Under the pieces are notes generated by a model. That model had not been told where the DNA came from. It ran no database searches and was given only the letters and a program-made list of their open reading frames with translations. The position numbers were made by a program, and so were the translations under genes. 64,000 nucleotides of DNA, from positions 7,786,231-7,850,230 of the forward strand of contig LR746269.1 of the NCBI GenBank assembly GCA_902729315.2, in the 5' to 3' direction. Source of the stretch: Spirodela intermedia. Taxonomy: Eukaryota > Streptophyta > Magnoliopsida > Alismatales > Araceae. Position 1 is the stretch's first letter. Every line of letters begins with the position of its first letter. This document shows positions 48,501 through 62,092 of this stretch, one piece after another.

Positions 48501-51500
48501 ACTCTCTGCTTGTCAAGCTCTGTACTCTCTATTGTATTTTCTTTGCCAAAAAAGGAGATCTACGGCAGCTAATCATGGATTCAGATCCTTTGCATTTGAG
48601 CGACAAAATGCTATTACTGTCCATTTTGAGGATTTGCCAAGAGCCAGGATGAATTGGGGAGGCAAATCATGACCAAAAACTTCATTTTGGAAGGACATAT
48701 TGACGTGGGAACTTAGCCTTAGAACAACTTCAGTTGTTCTTCTCAACAGTTGTAAATCAATGGATTATAGTGACCGAAGCATTTGACGAACAGTGTGGTG
48801 GTATGTTGGTGGGCAGCTTGAAGATGTTATGGTTCTACTAAGACAATACTTGTGGACGCAGAAGTGGGAGAAATAAGGCGGGTTCACAACAGAGTGAGAC
48901 ATAAGGCGGCTGAACTATTGTTGATGTAGGGAGAAAGCATAACCATTTGAAGCATGTCAGACTGACCAGCTTATTATTCGACACATTTTCTACACCTTTT
49001 TCAGGGAGGAGGAAGGCATAAATCCTCGTGAAAAATATGATAAAGAGTTTTTAATATGACGAGCATTATTGGGCGGCTGAGTAATGGGGAAGCTAGGAGG
49101 AAAGGTATTCAGAAGAGAAAGATTAAGTACAGTGACTCATATTAAATGTGACTCACTACCACTAACATAACAGTGCCCTTATTTGGGGTAGGCCGACACC
49201 AATCGATTAGAAAGGAAAATAAATGCTCTCAGTCACTTACAGAAACTTTATGGTGCGATGGCTGGGCATTTTCATTTTGGTTGTACTTGACATGTCCAGA
49301 GATGGACATGTCAAGGTTCCATGCTGGATATGATTGGAGGTAGCCAGGATGGATGGCCTTTATTGGTTGGCGTGTCCTTGTGCCTCATTTGCTATCCTCT
49401 CTCTGAATGGTGTCGTGAACCCAACTTTGTACTACCTACACTCGTTATTTTTAGATCATCTACTGAAATCTAGGTCATGTTCTAACAAACCACTTCTGGA
49501 ACCGCGATTAGCAGGTCAATTCGCGTTTAGACAGGTTCTAGCCAATACGATTGATTCACACCAGTTTCAAGTATTGATGTTAGTCCCCGTCATTACAAAT
49601 GATTGAGAAAAATGAGTGTAAGAATTAATTAACATATCGATTCATCATACAGGTCCAGTTTAACATCAAATACTTCTTAAACGGAATTCAGACGACTTGC
49701 ACCAATATGCATGAAGGCACATACATATAACCAACTTCAACCTTAGCTTTCGTAATTGGGAAAAATAAAATAATAAGAATAATATTTCACCAAAAGCATG
49801 AATTAATATAAAAAAAAATGATTCTCACCAATAACAGGGTATGACCATTGTCTTTAAAGTAGCGAACTTTACAGGATTTTAGTGAAGAGCGAAGACGTTC
49901 TGCTTCATCAGTACTTGGTAGCATGTTATCCTTCCCACTAGTTTAACATGCAAAAAATGTTAGATTTGAGCATGAGCGTTGTATATTTAATATTCAACAT
50001 GTACAGCTGACAGGAGTAACCCAAAAACATTCCAGATGTCAAGAAGAAGATATACAGTATGTCGAAATGTTTAGTACGAGGAAGTAAGCACAGAGAATAA
50101 TCTCAAAATAAAAGAAAATTATAACCACTGAGACAATCTTTGATTGCCAAAAAAAAAGGTTGACCATTCTAGCTCTTTAAATGATCGCTTTTTTTTGGAA
50201 GCTACAATTTATGATACACTGTGCTTATTAATTCCACAAAACCTGATCAACAGAAAAGTATTAATTTGTCACATAATTTAGGGTGGAAAACTTGTGGAAG
50301 CCTCAACTTATAATAGATATCAAGATATCAAGACGGGGCTGGTTCTGTTTCTGAAGGAAGAATTCCAGTATTAGTTGGAACAAAAATAAATAAGGTTCAA
50401 AACGAGTTCAAACTTAAAGAATCTTACGGTCATTTCAATGAAAGGCTAGGTCACGTTCGCAGACTGGCCAGAAGAACGACGGAATCAGATTAGATTGTGA
50501 GTAATCAAATTCGCAGTTAGCATTCTCATCATTGTCTTAAGTGGCACATGTCATTGACTCAAATGGCAGGAGATATTTCTGTGTTGGCAGGGATGTCGCA
50601 TGCATCTAGTATCAGGATTCAAGTTTCTTCGTAAGAAAACTTATTTTGGTCAAGACAACATATTTTTAGATACTTTTGCATGGCATGCTATCCTCTACAT
50701 ATGTACATACTCTGTGTTATCAGAAAAGTAAAATCATATTTCTCAGCCTGAAAAGAGTAAAGAAATGGACAGAATCATCGAGGATTTAGAAAAAAACCTG
50801 CAGAGCACTAAAACTTCAGCTCTGACAGCATGTAGACGAGAATTTGCATAAGCTGCTGATGATTTAAGCAATTTCAGCTTCCATATTAAAGTTTCCTTTG
50901 GGATAATATCAGCCAAATCCTGTAAAAGCTCATCATGTTAACTACTAAAGAAAGAAAACAAATGAGTAAGAAGTAAACAGAAAGCAAAACACCGCATGGC
51001 ATAATGAAGTTTCCCACAGAATAATGGCTGACCGACCCTGAAGATCTTTTCTGACTTAATATCATTGAAAATATAATATGTAGGAAGTTTCAAGTAAATT
51101 AGAACAGACAAAAATCATACCAGATTTTAGTTCGAAGAACAGCAGTCACATGAAACCACCAATAGTATTGTTTCTTTATTTTTCAACAACAATCATGCTT
51201 CAAAAATAAATAATTCCTCATCTTTCATAGTACAACAGTCAACTAGAAAAAATTAATGCGAAAAGTAACCATAAGTTACATTTTACCCAGAGATATCACA
51301 ATTTTCGTGTCTTTTAAAAGCAATCAAAAAATATTCTGAATGTGCGAGACAGCATCAACTGTGTTTGGAAGCACAAGATACACTAATCAGAGTTTGTTGA
51401 GTCATTCCAACTCGAATGAGCCAAATCCAATTGTCAAGATCCCAGTCGCCGTGCATTAAGATCAGTTGTAATGATGTTTAAAGAATTAGAGGGAATTTGT

Positions 51501-54500
51501 CAGTAGAGAGGCCCATATGAATTGAAGCGAACTTTTTTAAAATTATTCCAAGCTGCACCTGAGTCTCCAGGGTCAACTTGCTTTCCACATCCCGACTTCT
51601 AATGCAATGTCAACTTGTACAGCTTTGACACCAACAGCATTCTCAAGGAATGATATGGTCAATCCATAAATGACATTACAAGACATAATTTCTTTTGAAT
51701 TTATAAATGACGACATTTTTTATTGACATTTATCAAACCAGATGAGTCTAATAATCTCAAGAATTGATCACTTGATCAGTGGAGGGAAGCAGAGAAAGCA
51801 TTATATACGATAAATTGGCTATTAGTATGCAGATAAAAAGGAGGCTACATGAAACCAGTAATGATAGGTACTTTTAATGTAACATCTGAAATTGCAACTA
51901 CTGAAATCATGGTGTAATTCAACACCTGAATTATATTATTTCCACCAGATAATCAGGAGGGGTTTTCAGAAGAGGAACTATGACGTCAGTCGATTCATTG
52001 GTTTCTTGGTTCTAAGTTTAGACTTATTGGTTTTATCTCTACCTTAAATACTTCCGTATAGCCATAAGGGAACAAGTGGCTCATTGCAAAATTTATGTCT
52101 TCACGTGGAGAAAAAACCAAATAAACCTTACATTTTATAATATTGACAAAAAAAATGAACATATAAATTTAAACCAAAATCATGTTTCAAAAGTACAGTG
52201 AAACACAATCATTTTCGCTGATGTAATAGTATTCACAATAACTATAGAAAATTACTGAGCACAAACTATATAATAAAAGGAGAATAAAAATATTCTGCTA
52301 ATGAGGCGGACACAAGGTGTCCCAAATCTGAGGCCGGCACTACTAGGCACCCAAACCCCTTGCCTTCAATCCTGGCTTGTTGAGCCCAGCATCACCGTCA
52401 AAACTATGCCCCATTGACCTTTTCAGTCAGGTGATAATTCTTACATCATGTATTATAAAGTTGAGATGTTCTGCTCATGATTCCATCCACGACCTGGTAA
52501 CCAAGAAGAAATGAAAAGGTCTGAAAGAAGAATGAACTTCTACAAATTCCACAGTTCAAATTACTCCCAGTCTGTGTTGCCAATCAAGAGCCAAACGGCT
52601 CATCTCCTAAAAGTGTGAATATTTCGACCCTCTGAGAATCACCATACAATGCTTACACGCCAAGAAAATTTAGACACCATGAAAACCACAGATAACCTCC
52701 CACTGACCCATATGTCCTATTGAAAGCTTCCTACTACACATTTAGCGGTAAAACATAAAGATGATGATAACAATTGCAAAGGGCATAATTAACACTTGAA
52801 ACCATGGAATATGTAGTTAAAAGTTGGGATTACGGCTGCTTACAGAAAGACTGGGCAACAAGGAAGTGAGGTTTCTTGACAACTGGTCCAGTGTCTCAGG
52901 AGGAGAAAGCCCACCAGGCAAATTAGCCATTGCCATCTTTACAGGATCACCTGATACAGCAACACAGGAAACACTAGGAGCATCATCTATACAAGTTGCT
53001 GTATCATCCATACCACATCCACAATGCAATAAAGAACCACAGTTGGCATTTCCCAGTCCAAGGAAATTATGCCATGAAGATGCTCGTAAACAGACGCATG
53101 ACATTTAAATTAAATTAATATTTTAAAGCCAATTATGGGTGGAATGCATAGAGCCAAGCGATGATACCCTTAGATGACGAGAAAGATGTTTTTGGCATGC
53201 ATCTTTTCAATCATAGTAACACCAGGCACTTAAGAATATAGTGCAAATGCAAGTGGACCGAAATTACAGAGAAAAATTTCTTTTGCAAACAATAAACAGA
53301 GAGATGATAAAAGATCACTGATTCAATCGCAGCAGAAGCTTTGTAAAATATGAAGAACATGCAAGAAAAAAAAAATGCATTTGGGATGTGGCATACCCAT
53401 TATGAAGCTAAGGAGATAGGGAACAGTGACGTGCAATTCATTGGGAATGCTCTCCAAGATAGGGAAAAACGGCTGCAACTGTGACCTGCCAACCGATGTC
53501 GCTAAAGTAAAGGAAAAATGTCAGCTGCATCAACATAAATCAAAGATTACCACGGAATATGTTCTCCACTAATGAAACCCAATATCCGATTCTCACCAGG
53601 ATTAGACAATACCAACACAAGGTCGATATTAGGATTACGAGCAGCAACAGCAAGAGCCAAGCACCCTCCAAAGGAATCACCAATTAGGTAGATTGGCCTA
53701 TTTGGAGTCCTGGCGTGCTCATTCCTCACAGTATCTTCTACGACTTTCAGCAAACCTTTGAACAAGGAAACGCAGACAGCCCAAAAACACAACAACTCAA
53801 GTTTCAGTTTTAGGAGAGAAATAAAGGTACGAATAGACAATATCTTCCCATATAGCAGATCAATTATGCTTCTTCATCAACCATGTAAAAAGAGATGGAA
53901 GGCTAATCAAAGATATCTGTCCAGAGAAAAGAAATGCAGTACAAGAGTGATCACTAACACGCCTCGTACAACTCACATATACATCACGGGAGAGTAACCA
54001 ATCACCTCCCTAAGCAAATGAAATATCAAATATATAGTGTTCTGGGCGATTTACTTTGCAAGACAAATTTTGTATCGAAATACATCCTTGATGATCTCTT
54101 TTGGCTGTGATCACCAGAGTGATGATCTTCTCATCGTGAGATAAGACTCAAATTTTAGCCTCACCAACATATTCTAGCATGCAACGAAAGGAATCAGTTT
54201 TTAGCTTCATAACTAGATAATTTAAGAAACTGTCGACAAATGGAATTAGAAACAAAGTAAATAGCCTTCCACAAGAGAATGTCAAAGGGGCAAAACCTTC
54301 AAATGGCGTGCGGTCATAAACAGGAATGTGCAGGCATCTAACTTCGAAAACCCTATAGTCAGCAAAAAGGCAAAAATTAGGAATGCATTTTGTTCTTCAA
54401 TAAAGAAGGCAGCATATGGTTTCTTGTTAGCCAAACCAATTGGTTCATAAGAACAACAACTTTCAATCTCATTACATGAAGTTGATCTGACGTGATCTTC

Positions 54501-55600
54501 AGACAACTTCAATGAAAGGAACGATGATTGAAAGTTACAGGAGGCAAAGTGATAAAGGAGTTCAATTCATCAAATGGAGCATGATACCAAGTTACCAAAG
54601 TGATGATTAACATGGTCAAAAAAATTCATCATCAACCGTTTGGAATCCGTATTTATGACCAGCTCAGTCTCTGAGTAAACGTTTTAGATGGTAAGCAGTC
54701 TACATTAGCTCACTTTTCAGAATTGTTATGGGATCATGGAATAACATTAAACAGATATGAATGAGGAAAGTTACACGAAGACATGGAATGAAATTGCTAT
54801 ATACATCTCACATTCAAACTTATTATTCCATCAGATTTAAGAAAAGTAAGTAGCACACATGAAGCAATTCTTCTCAAAGGTGGAAGACGGCATGTAGATG
54901 TATATGGCATATGTATCCTGATAAATCGTTTCCTCATCTGGCATTTACCTTCCAAGAGATTTGTGGTGCAGAATCAGTCCTAAACCCACACCATCAGTGC
55001 CTGCACGCACAAAGCTCAATGAGGCGAGTTTGCCATACGAGGGCAACAGAACACCATCCTAGATAGTCGACCATCCATCTCTTGGATCGTGGTTTCCACA
55101 CAGTGTAGAGAGAGAGAGAGATTACCAGGCAAGAACAGAAGTAATGGGGAACCCTTCAAAGGGGCACCGCACTCGAGGGGGCAGAACCAGCGGGGCCCTC
55201 CGCCGTCCGGCTTGATAATCTCCCGAGCCCGTTCGAGATAGTCCTTAACGCTGACATCCCCGAAACCATCCTCATAGAGCACAGTGAGCTTCTCTCCTCT
55301 TCCTTCAGAAACAGGAGCAGGCATCTTCTCTGCATTGCGGGCACCTTCCACTCTCTTCCCGGCGCCGTTTATCTCGGTCCCGACCTCGCTAGTAGCAGAA
55401 GACTGCGGGGAAGATCCACTGACAGCCACCCCCACCGCCACCCCCCATTTCCTCTGTATTCGCCGCTGCTGTACATCCCCTCGGTACTCTCGCGGGGAGA
55501 TGACTCCGGGAAAGGGCAGTGACACGGCGGCCAGCATAGATCTTCCTCCGCAGGCCGGGGAGACGACTCCCAACCCCACATACAACGTGGGACTTTTCAT
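45595..55600 (-). CDS. Phytyl ester synthase / diacylglycerol acyltransferase-like, chloroplastic (PES1/2 type)
   Basis: Thirteen exons, in transcription order: 55600-55126, 55000-54949, 54352-54297, 53755-53597, 53501-53397, 52950-52844, 50919-50798, 49937-49829, 48227-48094, 48009-47643, 47332-47219, 46605-46520, 45892-45595; 727 residues, close to Arabidopsis PES1/PES2. Order: transit peptide (about 1-60); DVSVKDYLERARE block; alpha/beta-hydrolase part with nucleophile elbow IGDSFGG (Ser near 222) and SGKDNMLPS plus DNGHTLL near the catalytic Asp and His; acyltransferase part with GYHMLLGLELD (His near 477), YPGGAREALHRKGEEY and LFWPDQPEFVRMAARFG. These enzymes esterify phytol released from chlorophyll with fatty acids and make triacylglycerol in plastoglobules during senescence or nitrogen starvation. 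All family blocks are present and in frame. Introns 3, 6, 7 and 8 are long (0.5-1.9 kb). Confidence 0.93.
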
Positions 55601-57551
55601 GGGCTCTTGACTCTGCTAAACTCAGAGGGAGAAAAGCGCTTTGACGTTGAAGACGAAAGGCAGCAGCTTTGTCCACCCACCGGCAGATGTGGAGAAATCA
55701 GTGGTAAATGGTTCCCTCCCGTGGAGAAACATGAGCCAACAGTAGCTAAGAAGGACATTGGGGAAGAAGACAGAATAATGGGTACAGGCCAAGCGGCAGA
55801 GAGAGAGAGACGATCAAAATTCGAGCGATCGCGTCGACATTGCTGAGCTGGAGAAAGAGCGATCATTGGATCCGGAAGCGGGAGAAATGGGTCGTCCTTT
55901 CGGCAGACTGGCGTATGCTGGAGGGGTGCGGCAGCACTCAGCTCGGGAGTTCCACAACGTGTGGCATGCATCGGCGGCCAGCGTAGCCGACCAAAGGAGA
56001 TATTTTTACTATAATATCCATTTTTATTTTTATATATATATGTACCTTGGCCGGAACTTGTTTACGTAACACGCCAAACTTTAATAAACCTACCTCCACG
56101 TTACCATAAATTTTTTGAACCTACCTCAACAGTCTCATGGTCGCCTGGCAGACTGGGCGACCCCTTCTTTTTTACTATTTTAGGACCAAGTTGTCCCTCA
56201 TTCATCTACTAAACTAACTTATTCCACCAAGATAGTTGAATAGTCAGGTCACATCAGTCTCCATTGTTAGCAAATTCATGACTAAATTAACCCAAGTTAA
56301 AGTAATATAGATAGATATATATGTACGAGAGAGAGAGAGAGAGAGAGATTGTTATCAAATTGAAATGTAGATAAATTAATGTCTAGAACCCATAGGAGGT
56401 TAAGCTAATTAAGCCTATCTGGTTAATCAGACCAGCCCGTGATGCCCATGCATGTAGTAGCACATTTAGCCAATGATGTGGCAGGCAACATAAATAATCC
56501 ATATGGAAATTCTTACATTTTCAAAATTCTGAAGACGTCTCTATGAATGGATCAGATTATGTGCAACTCAAGGATTGTGGGTTTCACAAGACTTAGTTGT
56601 GTATGGCAAATTGATAGTCCTTTTTAATTATGAGCATTTATTAAATGGGGATCAAACTTTAATAAATTGAACCATATGGTTTTGGAATAAAATGTGTGCT
56701 ATAGTTTATGATGTCAATAATTAGTGGATCAAAGTTTGGCCATGATGTCCTCTCTTGATAGATGCAATATGATGACTTTCATTTGATTGTGTCTTGATGC
56801 CTTGACAATTTTGACCAGATGAGATTTGAGATACCAAAAGTCCTTAATCAATGCCCAAATCTTAATCAATGATTAATGGAATCTGTCTCTAAAACATATA
56901 TCAATTTTGTCTTTATGTACTTCTATTGCCCTTGTGTTTATTTTGCTCACACCTTTGTCGTGCATATAACTAGATTCAATGGGTTTGATGGCATTATCTC
57001 GATGTATCACATATATATAATTATCATAGAAAACTTTGAAACTTAAGACTTATCTACTATGCAGTGGCATCATGAAAAAAATATTAGGACTCTTACCTTT
57101 GGGACATTCAAAGTGATCTAGAATTCAAGCCCTAAACTGCTGGCTATAGAACTAAGCCATGCAATAATTATATGATTTTTTCAATTATAGAATAATTTTT
57201 TTAGTTATCCAAGGTCTCAAAAGGAAAATTTTCTAGTCTCAATTGTCATAGAAAACAAGTCGTGCTCACATGATGTATTAGAATCATTTCATTGTAATCC
57301 TAAAGACAATAACTTTCATTGTAATGATGTTGTCCTTGGTTGACTTGATCCAGTAAGTCCATCTGAATAATAAAAGTAAACTATTATTTTTCTTGAAAAA
57401 ATATCTATGTTTAATATTTCTAGTGATTTTTGTTTTTGACAAGCAGTGTTACTTTTTCCTAGTTTCAAGTAAGCCTTAAACTCAACATTAGCCCTAAAAG
57501 TTGGGCCCAAGTTTGGATGGAGACTTAGTTTCAAAGTCACCCAATGTCATA

Positions 57552-57614
<63 letters not shown>

Positions 57615-58777
57615 CTTGTGTATCCATCTATCTATTTATCAATCTATGTTACATATGCATGTCTATCTACATATATCAATCTATATAACCAAGATATTAT
57701 CTTTTAGGCTTTTGTCTCAATACTCTAGGTAAGCATGACTTGACTCAAGCTTGGTCTATTGAGACTTTTGTGTGATGAAGCACAAATATGAGTATCACTT
57801 GTGTCTCTATAACGAGGAACTACTTCAATCTTCCATGAGATGAAATTCTACACTCTATTTTTTAGTACGATATGAGGCATACCCTTCATAATTAACTTCA
57901 TTAGATAAATATTATGTTTACCAATAAAAATAAATGATAACATTCATTCACTTTTGCATTATATGATTGCCCTTAAAATGAAATAGAAGTTTTGCCTTTG
58001 ATTTTTGCTCATGAAAAATATTAAACTCAATAAAATGAGGGAAATTTTGAAGAAATTAGAAATTTAAATAGTTTTGAATATACTTCATAATTTTAAAGAA
58101 AGTGGCACACTTATTTCAACGTTTAATTCATTTATATAAATTGATGTATAATATGCAAAAGCACGTATAAAAATGGGATAAAAAAAGAAGAAAATAAATT
58201 TTCAAGTCACAATCTCAAAAGTGTTATATATCTTGATATCCTTCTATGGCTTCTTCATCTTCGCCTCCCTCTTGTGGTGGACTTGCACATGGTTCTTTAA
58301 GTTTATTCCAAGGATTGTCCTCAACATCTAGATTTTTTTCCTGTTTAATCAAGATTTTTCTTGAGGTATGGTATTATCTTATTTTCTGTCTCCTTTTGTT
58401 CATAAGTTTGTTATTCATAGAAACATCCCTAGAATAGGAGCCTTAACCCTTAACCCCCTGAGATCATTCACATGTCATGGACCCAACTCAAACCCTAAGA
58501 GAAGCGCCGACCCCATGCTAGAACCACACAGACCAATCGGTCCGTGAAGGCCCTCTGCAGAGACCAACCCACATGAAACAAACCAGGGTTTTCTTCAAAG
58601 GCAAAACGTCTCATACACCATTAATTTCCAACAATAGACAAACTACAGACACTACGTAGAGCTCCGAAGGAGAGCAGCCTCTCGGCTCCGGGGTCCTCCC
58701 TCGATGACTTGCTCAGTATCAGATGATGAACATTACTGGTGGGCCACCGAAAGTCCTTGAGAGAGAAACTTGTGGCC
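55601..58777. other. PES promoter region and intergenic DNA
   Basis: 55,601-56,000 is the 5' UTR/promoter of the minus-strand PES gene, with a short GA run (55,799-55,810, CT in gene orientation). The rest is AT-rich with (GA)n at about 56330-56348 and a long CT tract at 57553-57612. 58,440-58,777 is probably the 3' UTR of the CASP-like gene. No other gene is supported. Confidence 0.55.
57553..57612. repeat. (CT)30 microsatellite
   Basis: Perfect 60-base CT run in AT-rich intergenic DNA, followed by a TATC-rich stretch (CTATCTATTTATC). Confidence 0.95.
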
Positions 58778-59953
58778 TCAGGAGAGTTGGCGGCCACGGC
58801 GGTAGAGAGAGAAAGCGGAGGAGAAGACGAGCATTAAGAGGAGTACTGCGACCAGAAGAGACAGGAGGATCGAGGTGCCCATTTGCATGCAAAACCTGCC
58901 GTACACGTTGCAGACGTTCAATCCCGGGTGGTCGTCGCCTTTGAGGGCGACGTATCCAGCGGAGGCCGCCGCCGCCGCTCCTGATGCCATGATCGCCGCC
59001 ATCGCCTGTCGAAAAGGGTTTGTTTTCCCGATTAACGAATTTTACTTTAGATCGGGAAAATAATCTCCAAAATTCTCATTTAAAAAAATAATAATTTGAG
59101 CAACATAACATCTCAACTTGTGGATACTTCGTAGAGTTGGTGTGAAAAATGTCAATATTTAAAAAAAATCAACGAAAAGGGATTTCCATGGTTAATTTTG
59201 GTAGATATTAATCAGGGAAATCATGTTTTTTTTTTCTAATTTGAGAATATTTTGCATTTAAATATTCTCGGTTGCAAAATACGCCATACTTAAAAGGGCA
59301 TGGTTGATGATGACGAAAATGATTTTCTTTCCTAATTAACTGACGTTCATCCTTTTACCAAAAAAGTTGGAAATTTTCTGCTTCGTTTTTCTATTTTTGA
59401 AACCGTGCCGAGATCTCTAGACAGGATACAGGTCTCCATGAAGAAAGATTCTTATGGCAGACTATGAAATAATTAAAGTCAACGCCTCCGGCGACGGCGG
59501 CTTGAGGAAACCATGCCCTTACCGCGTCGAGGAAGACCAGGACGAGCAGCAGGAAACTGGGATGAACCGACTTCGACAGCCGGAGCACGGACACGGCGGA
59601 GGCGGCGGTGTAGACTACGACCACCGACGACGCCACCAGCAAGTATCTGCACCACTCGCAACCAAGTCAGCAAATCTTCCCTCACAAACCCTCCTCTCTC
59701 TCTCTCTCTCTCTCTCTCTCGCTTACACGAAGGCGGAGGAGTGGCTGAACTTGGCCTCTACGGACATTGGAAACGACGCAAACGGCAAGGCGACCGTCTT
59801 CGTCTGGTTGGCGGTGAGGAGGCAACCGACTGCCACAGCTTCGAGAACGAATACCGCCGCCCGGAGGGCAACGTCCACCCGCCGGAGACCGTCGGGTTGC
59901 CTCCTCTCCGCTGCCTTCAAGCTCTCGTCCGTAGCAGGAGATTCCATCGCCAT
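58778..59953 (-). CDS. CASP-like membrane protein (CASPL1 group)
   Basis: Three exons: 59953-59727, 59646-59523, 59005-58778; 192 residues. Family (DUF588) features in order: a cytosolic N-terminus ending in RRVDVALRA; TM1 (about 28-47) with the conserved Arg; TKTVALPF loop; KFSHSSAFVYLLVASS leading into TM2; TM3 (VFLDA-AMAAIMASGAAAAASAGYVALKG); an extracellular loop with NVCNVYGRFC holding the paired cysteines; and TM4 (about 162-182) ending SLYRR. Relatives include the Casparian-strip membrane domain proteins, which form plasma-membrane scaffolds; most CASPL1 members have unknown roles. The exon 1 donor is placed at GTAAGC, giving AFVYLLVASS across the junction, as in the family. The ATG at 59953 is followed by a second Met at residue 3. 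Confidence 0.9.
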
Positions 59954-60201
59954 TTTTTCCTAGACATGGAGTCCCCCCTTTCAGATTTATAATGGAGAGG
60001 ATGGGCCGGTCATTGCTCAGAGCTCATTGATGGGTCTTCTTCAAGAATGGTATGTCCCGCCGATCGATTGATTGGGCGAGCTTGCATGCATGGGGAGGCA
60101 ACTACGAATAAATCGTCCGTCTCATAAATTCCAGCTTAGATTAATTATAGAAGAAATTTTTTAATGTGCCGGCCCAACCTAATCTTGATATGGACACAGA
60201 T

Positions 60202-60206
<5 letters not shown>

Positions 60207-60246
<40 letters not shown>
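60207..60246. repeat. (GA)20 microsatellite
   Basis: Perfect GA run about 255 bases upstream of the CASP-like start codon. Confidence 0.95.
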
Positions 60247-60250
<4 letters not shown>

Positions 60251-61200
60251 AACTGCGAAGCTCACCAAACCGCATCACTAGGCATAAGAAATTAAACTAG
60301 GAGAACCAACGCAGAGACAGAGGGTGGGTGGGTGTGTGTGGGTGTGTGGATGAGAGAGAGAGAACTGCAATAGGATCATTTGGAGCAGATTTAAACCAAG
60401 GGACATATATTTTTCACGTAAAAGCATAGCTTCAGAGAGAGAGAGGTAGTAATAAGATCCCAGCCAGCGGGCAGCGGAGCACTCCAAGTCGCATATCTGA
60501 ATTATTCAACGAGATAATAGTAACAAATCAGACTGTACACATCCTTCAAGGCTCAGGGGATCGGTTGCCTGCAAAGGGGGGTGGCTGACGGCGATAGGGA
60601 GTGCCAGTCAACGCAAGGAAACAACTTCTGGGTTTCTCTAACTGCCTTCTGCGAGTGCTTCATTCAAATATCTCATTTATGTTCCGCCGTCAAGAAAGGA
60701 CAGCAAGGACATCATCAATCCTCCGTTGACATCCTCCCTTCGGACACCCAACCAAGAACAGGTAACGTCCAGCAGGTCATCAGAGTAAGGTAAATGACCA
60801 TTGGTAATTAATGCGTCCAAATCCATTGCTCATGATCCGCCGTGTTTCGTTAGCATGGAAGTCGGCTGCTCTTCTGGCGATGAACCAATAGGCTTTAATC
60901 TCCTCCAAGGTTCCATCTTTTCTTTTCTTTTTTCCTTCTGTGGGCACTGAATATTTCTTGGTGGAGAGTTATCAGGGTCTGATCTATCGTTTCCACCATC
61001 ATTGATGATGGTGATGGGCTTGGAGTTTTTTCAAACCAATCAATTTCGATTGGACATTTGGAGCCCTACTTAGGACGGTGAGTTCTTCTTAGGACGGTGC
61101 AATGAAGTGGAGGATGGGGGTAGTAGCGAAGGAGAGGCGAGAGATGCTGGTATGGAGGAAGATGAGGCCAGAGACCCTACTCAACCCTAAATCTGCTTCA

Positions 61201-61245
61201 GAAGTTGACCCGAGCCTGGTGAGCCAGAAGTTGACCCGAGCCTGG
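61201..61245 (+). repeat. Short tandem repeat, 26-base period
   Basis: GAAGTTGACCCGAGCCTGG occurs at 61201 and again at 61227, separated by TGAGCCA. Each copy contains a GTTGAC hexamer. Confidence 0.9.
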
Positions 61246-61402
61246 TTTTTGAAGTCAAATCTCCATCTGCCCCCACCTAGTTTCTCCTAGATCTAGCAGA
61301 ATTATTCGGATATATGTTATTAATAATTCATTGGGTTCATCCACTTACAACGCATCTCTTGTTCCTGCAATAGTTCAAAATGGCGAGCTAGTCAAAATGT
61401 TC

Positions 61403-61444
<42 letters not shown>
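61403..61444. repeat. (CT)21 microsatellite
   Basis: Perfect CT run of about 42 bases in the spacer between the CASP-like and TIR1-like genes. Confidence 0.95.
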
Positions 61445-61446
<2 letters not shown>

Positions 61447-61734
61447 CTGGGCCCAGCCTGCCGTCGCGAAAGTGGAAGTGAAGACAGAAGCAATTAAAAA
61501 GAAGAAGACCACCAGGCTTTCACAGCAACGACCGCCCGGAAAAGCTACGGGGTAGGCGTTAAAAGGAGACGGGAGCTCTCACAGGTGAGCTCCTCTGCCG
61601 CCGCCACCGCCCCTCTCCTCTCCGGCAACCCGACACCATGAATTCCCTCATACAAGGATACTAACTAAGAAACGCGCCCATCAAACCCACTGTGATATTT
61701 CCCCGATTCGAATTCGATGCCGACGAGCGCCGCC

Positions 61735-62075
61735 GCCGGAGCCACAATGCGCCGCCACCACCAAGCCAACTGCGGAGGAGAGAAGGAACCCAGAGAATTA
61801 GAGAGAGGCAGACCCGGCAAGCAGGTGAAATTGAGAAGATGATGATGATAATCCGCGACCGGCGGCAGGGTGGCCTGCCGCCGGTCATGGACCTGAGAAG
61901 CCACCACCTACCATGGATCTGAGAAGAGAATCCCAGAATGCGCCTCCACCCGCCGGCCAAGTCAACTGCAGAGAAGAGGAGGAACCCAGAGAATTAGAGA
62001 GAAGCAGACCCAGCAAGCAGGTGAACATGGAGATGATGACGATGGTAGTAATTCATGACCGGCGGCAGGGCGGCG
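61735..62075. repeat. Imperfect tandem duplication (period about 197 bp)
   Basis: Two diverged copies, near 61,738-61,900 and 61,935-62,075. Shared words in order: CA(G)AATGCGCC, CCAAG..AACTGC, GGAACCCAGAGAATTAGAGAG, GCAGACCC(G/A)GCAAGCAGGTGAA, GATGATGA and GACCGGCGGCAGGG. It sits just beyond the stop codon of the TIR1-like gene, probably in its 3' UTR. Confidence 0.8.
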
Positions 62076-62092
62076 GTCAGGTGGCAGCACCT

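Larger units (their letters stand above)
59954..62092. other. Promoter of CASP-like gene and 3' flank of TIR1-like gene
   Basis: Holds the CASP-like gene promoter ((GA)n at 60207-60246, CT in gene orientation) and, towards 62 kb, the 3' UTR of the TIR1-like gene with an imperfect tandem duplication. No additional gene is supported; short frames here overlap repeats. Confidence 0.55.

Noticed and set aside
58246-58437. 63-codon plus-strand frame in AT-rich DNA
   Set aside because: Hydrophobic low-complexity translation with no family match or codon support.
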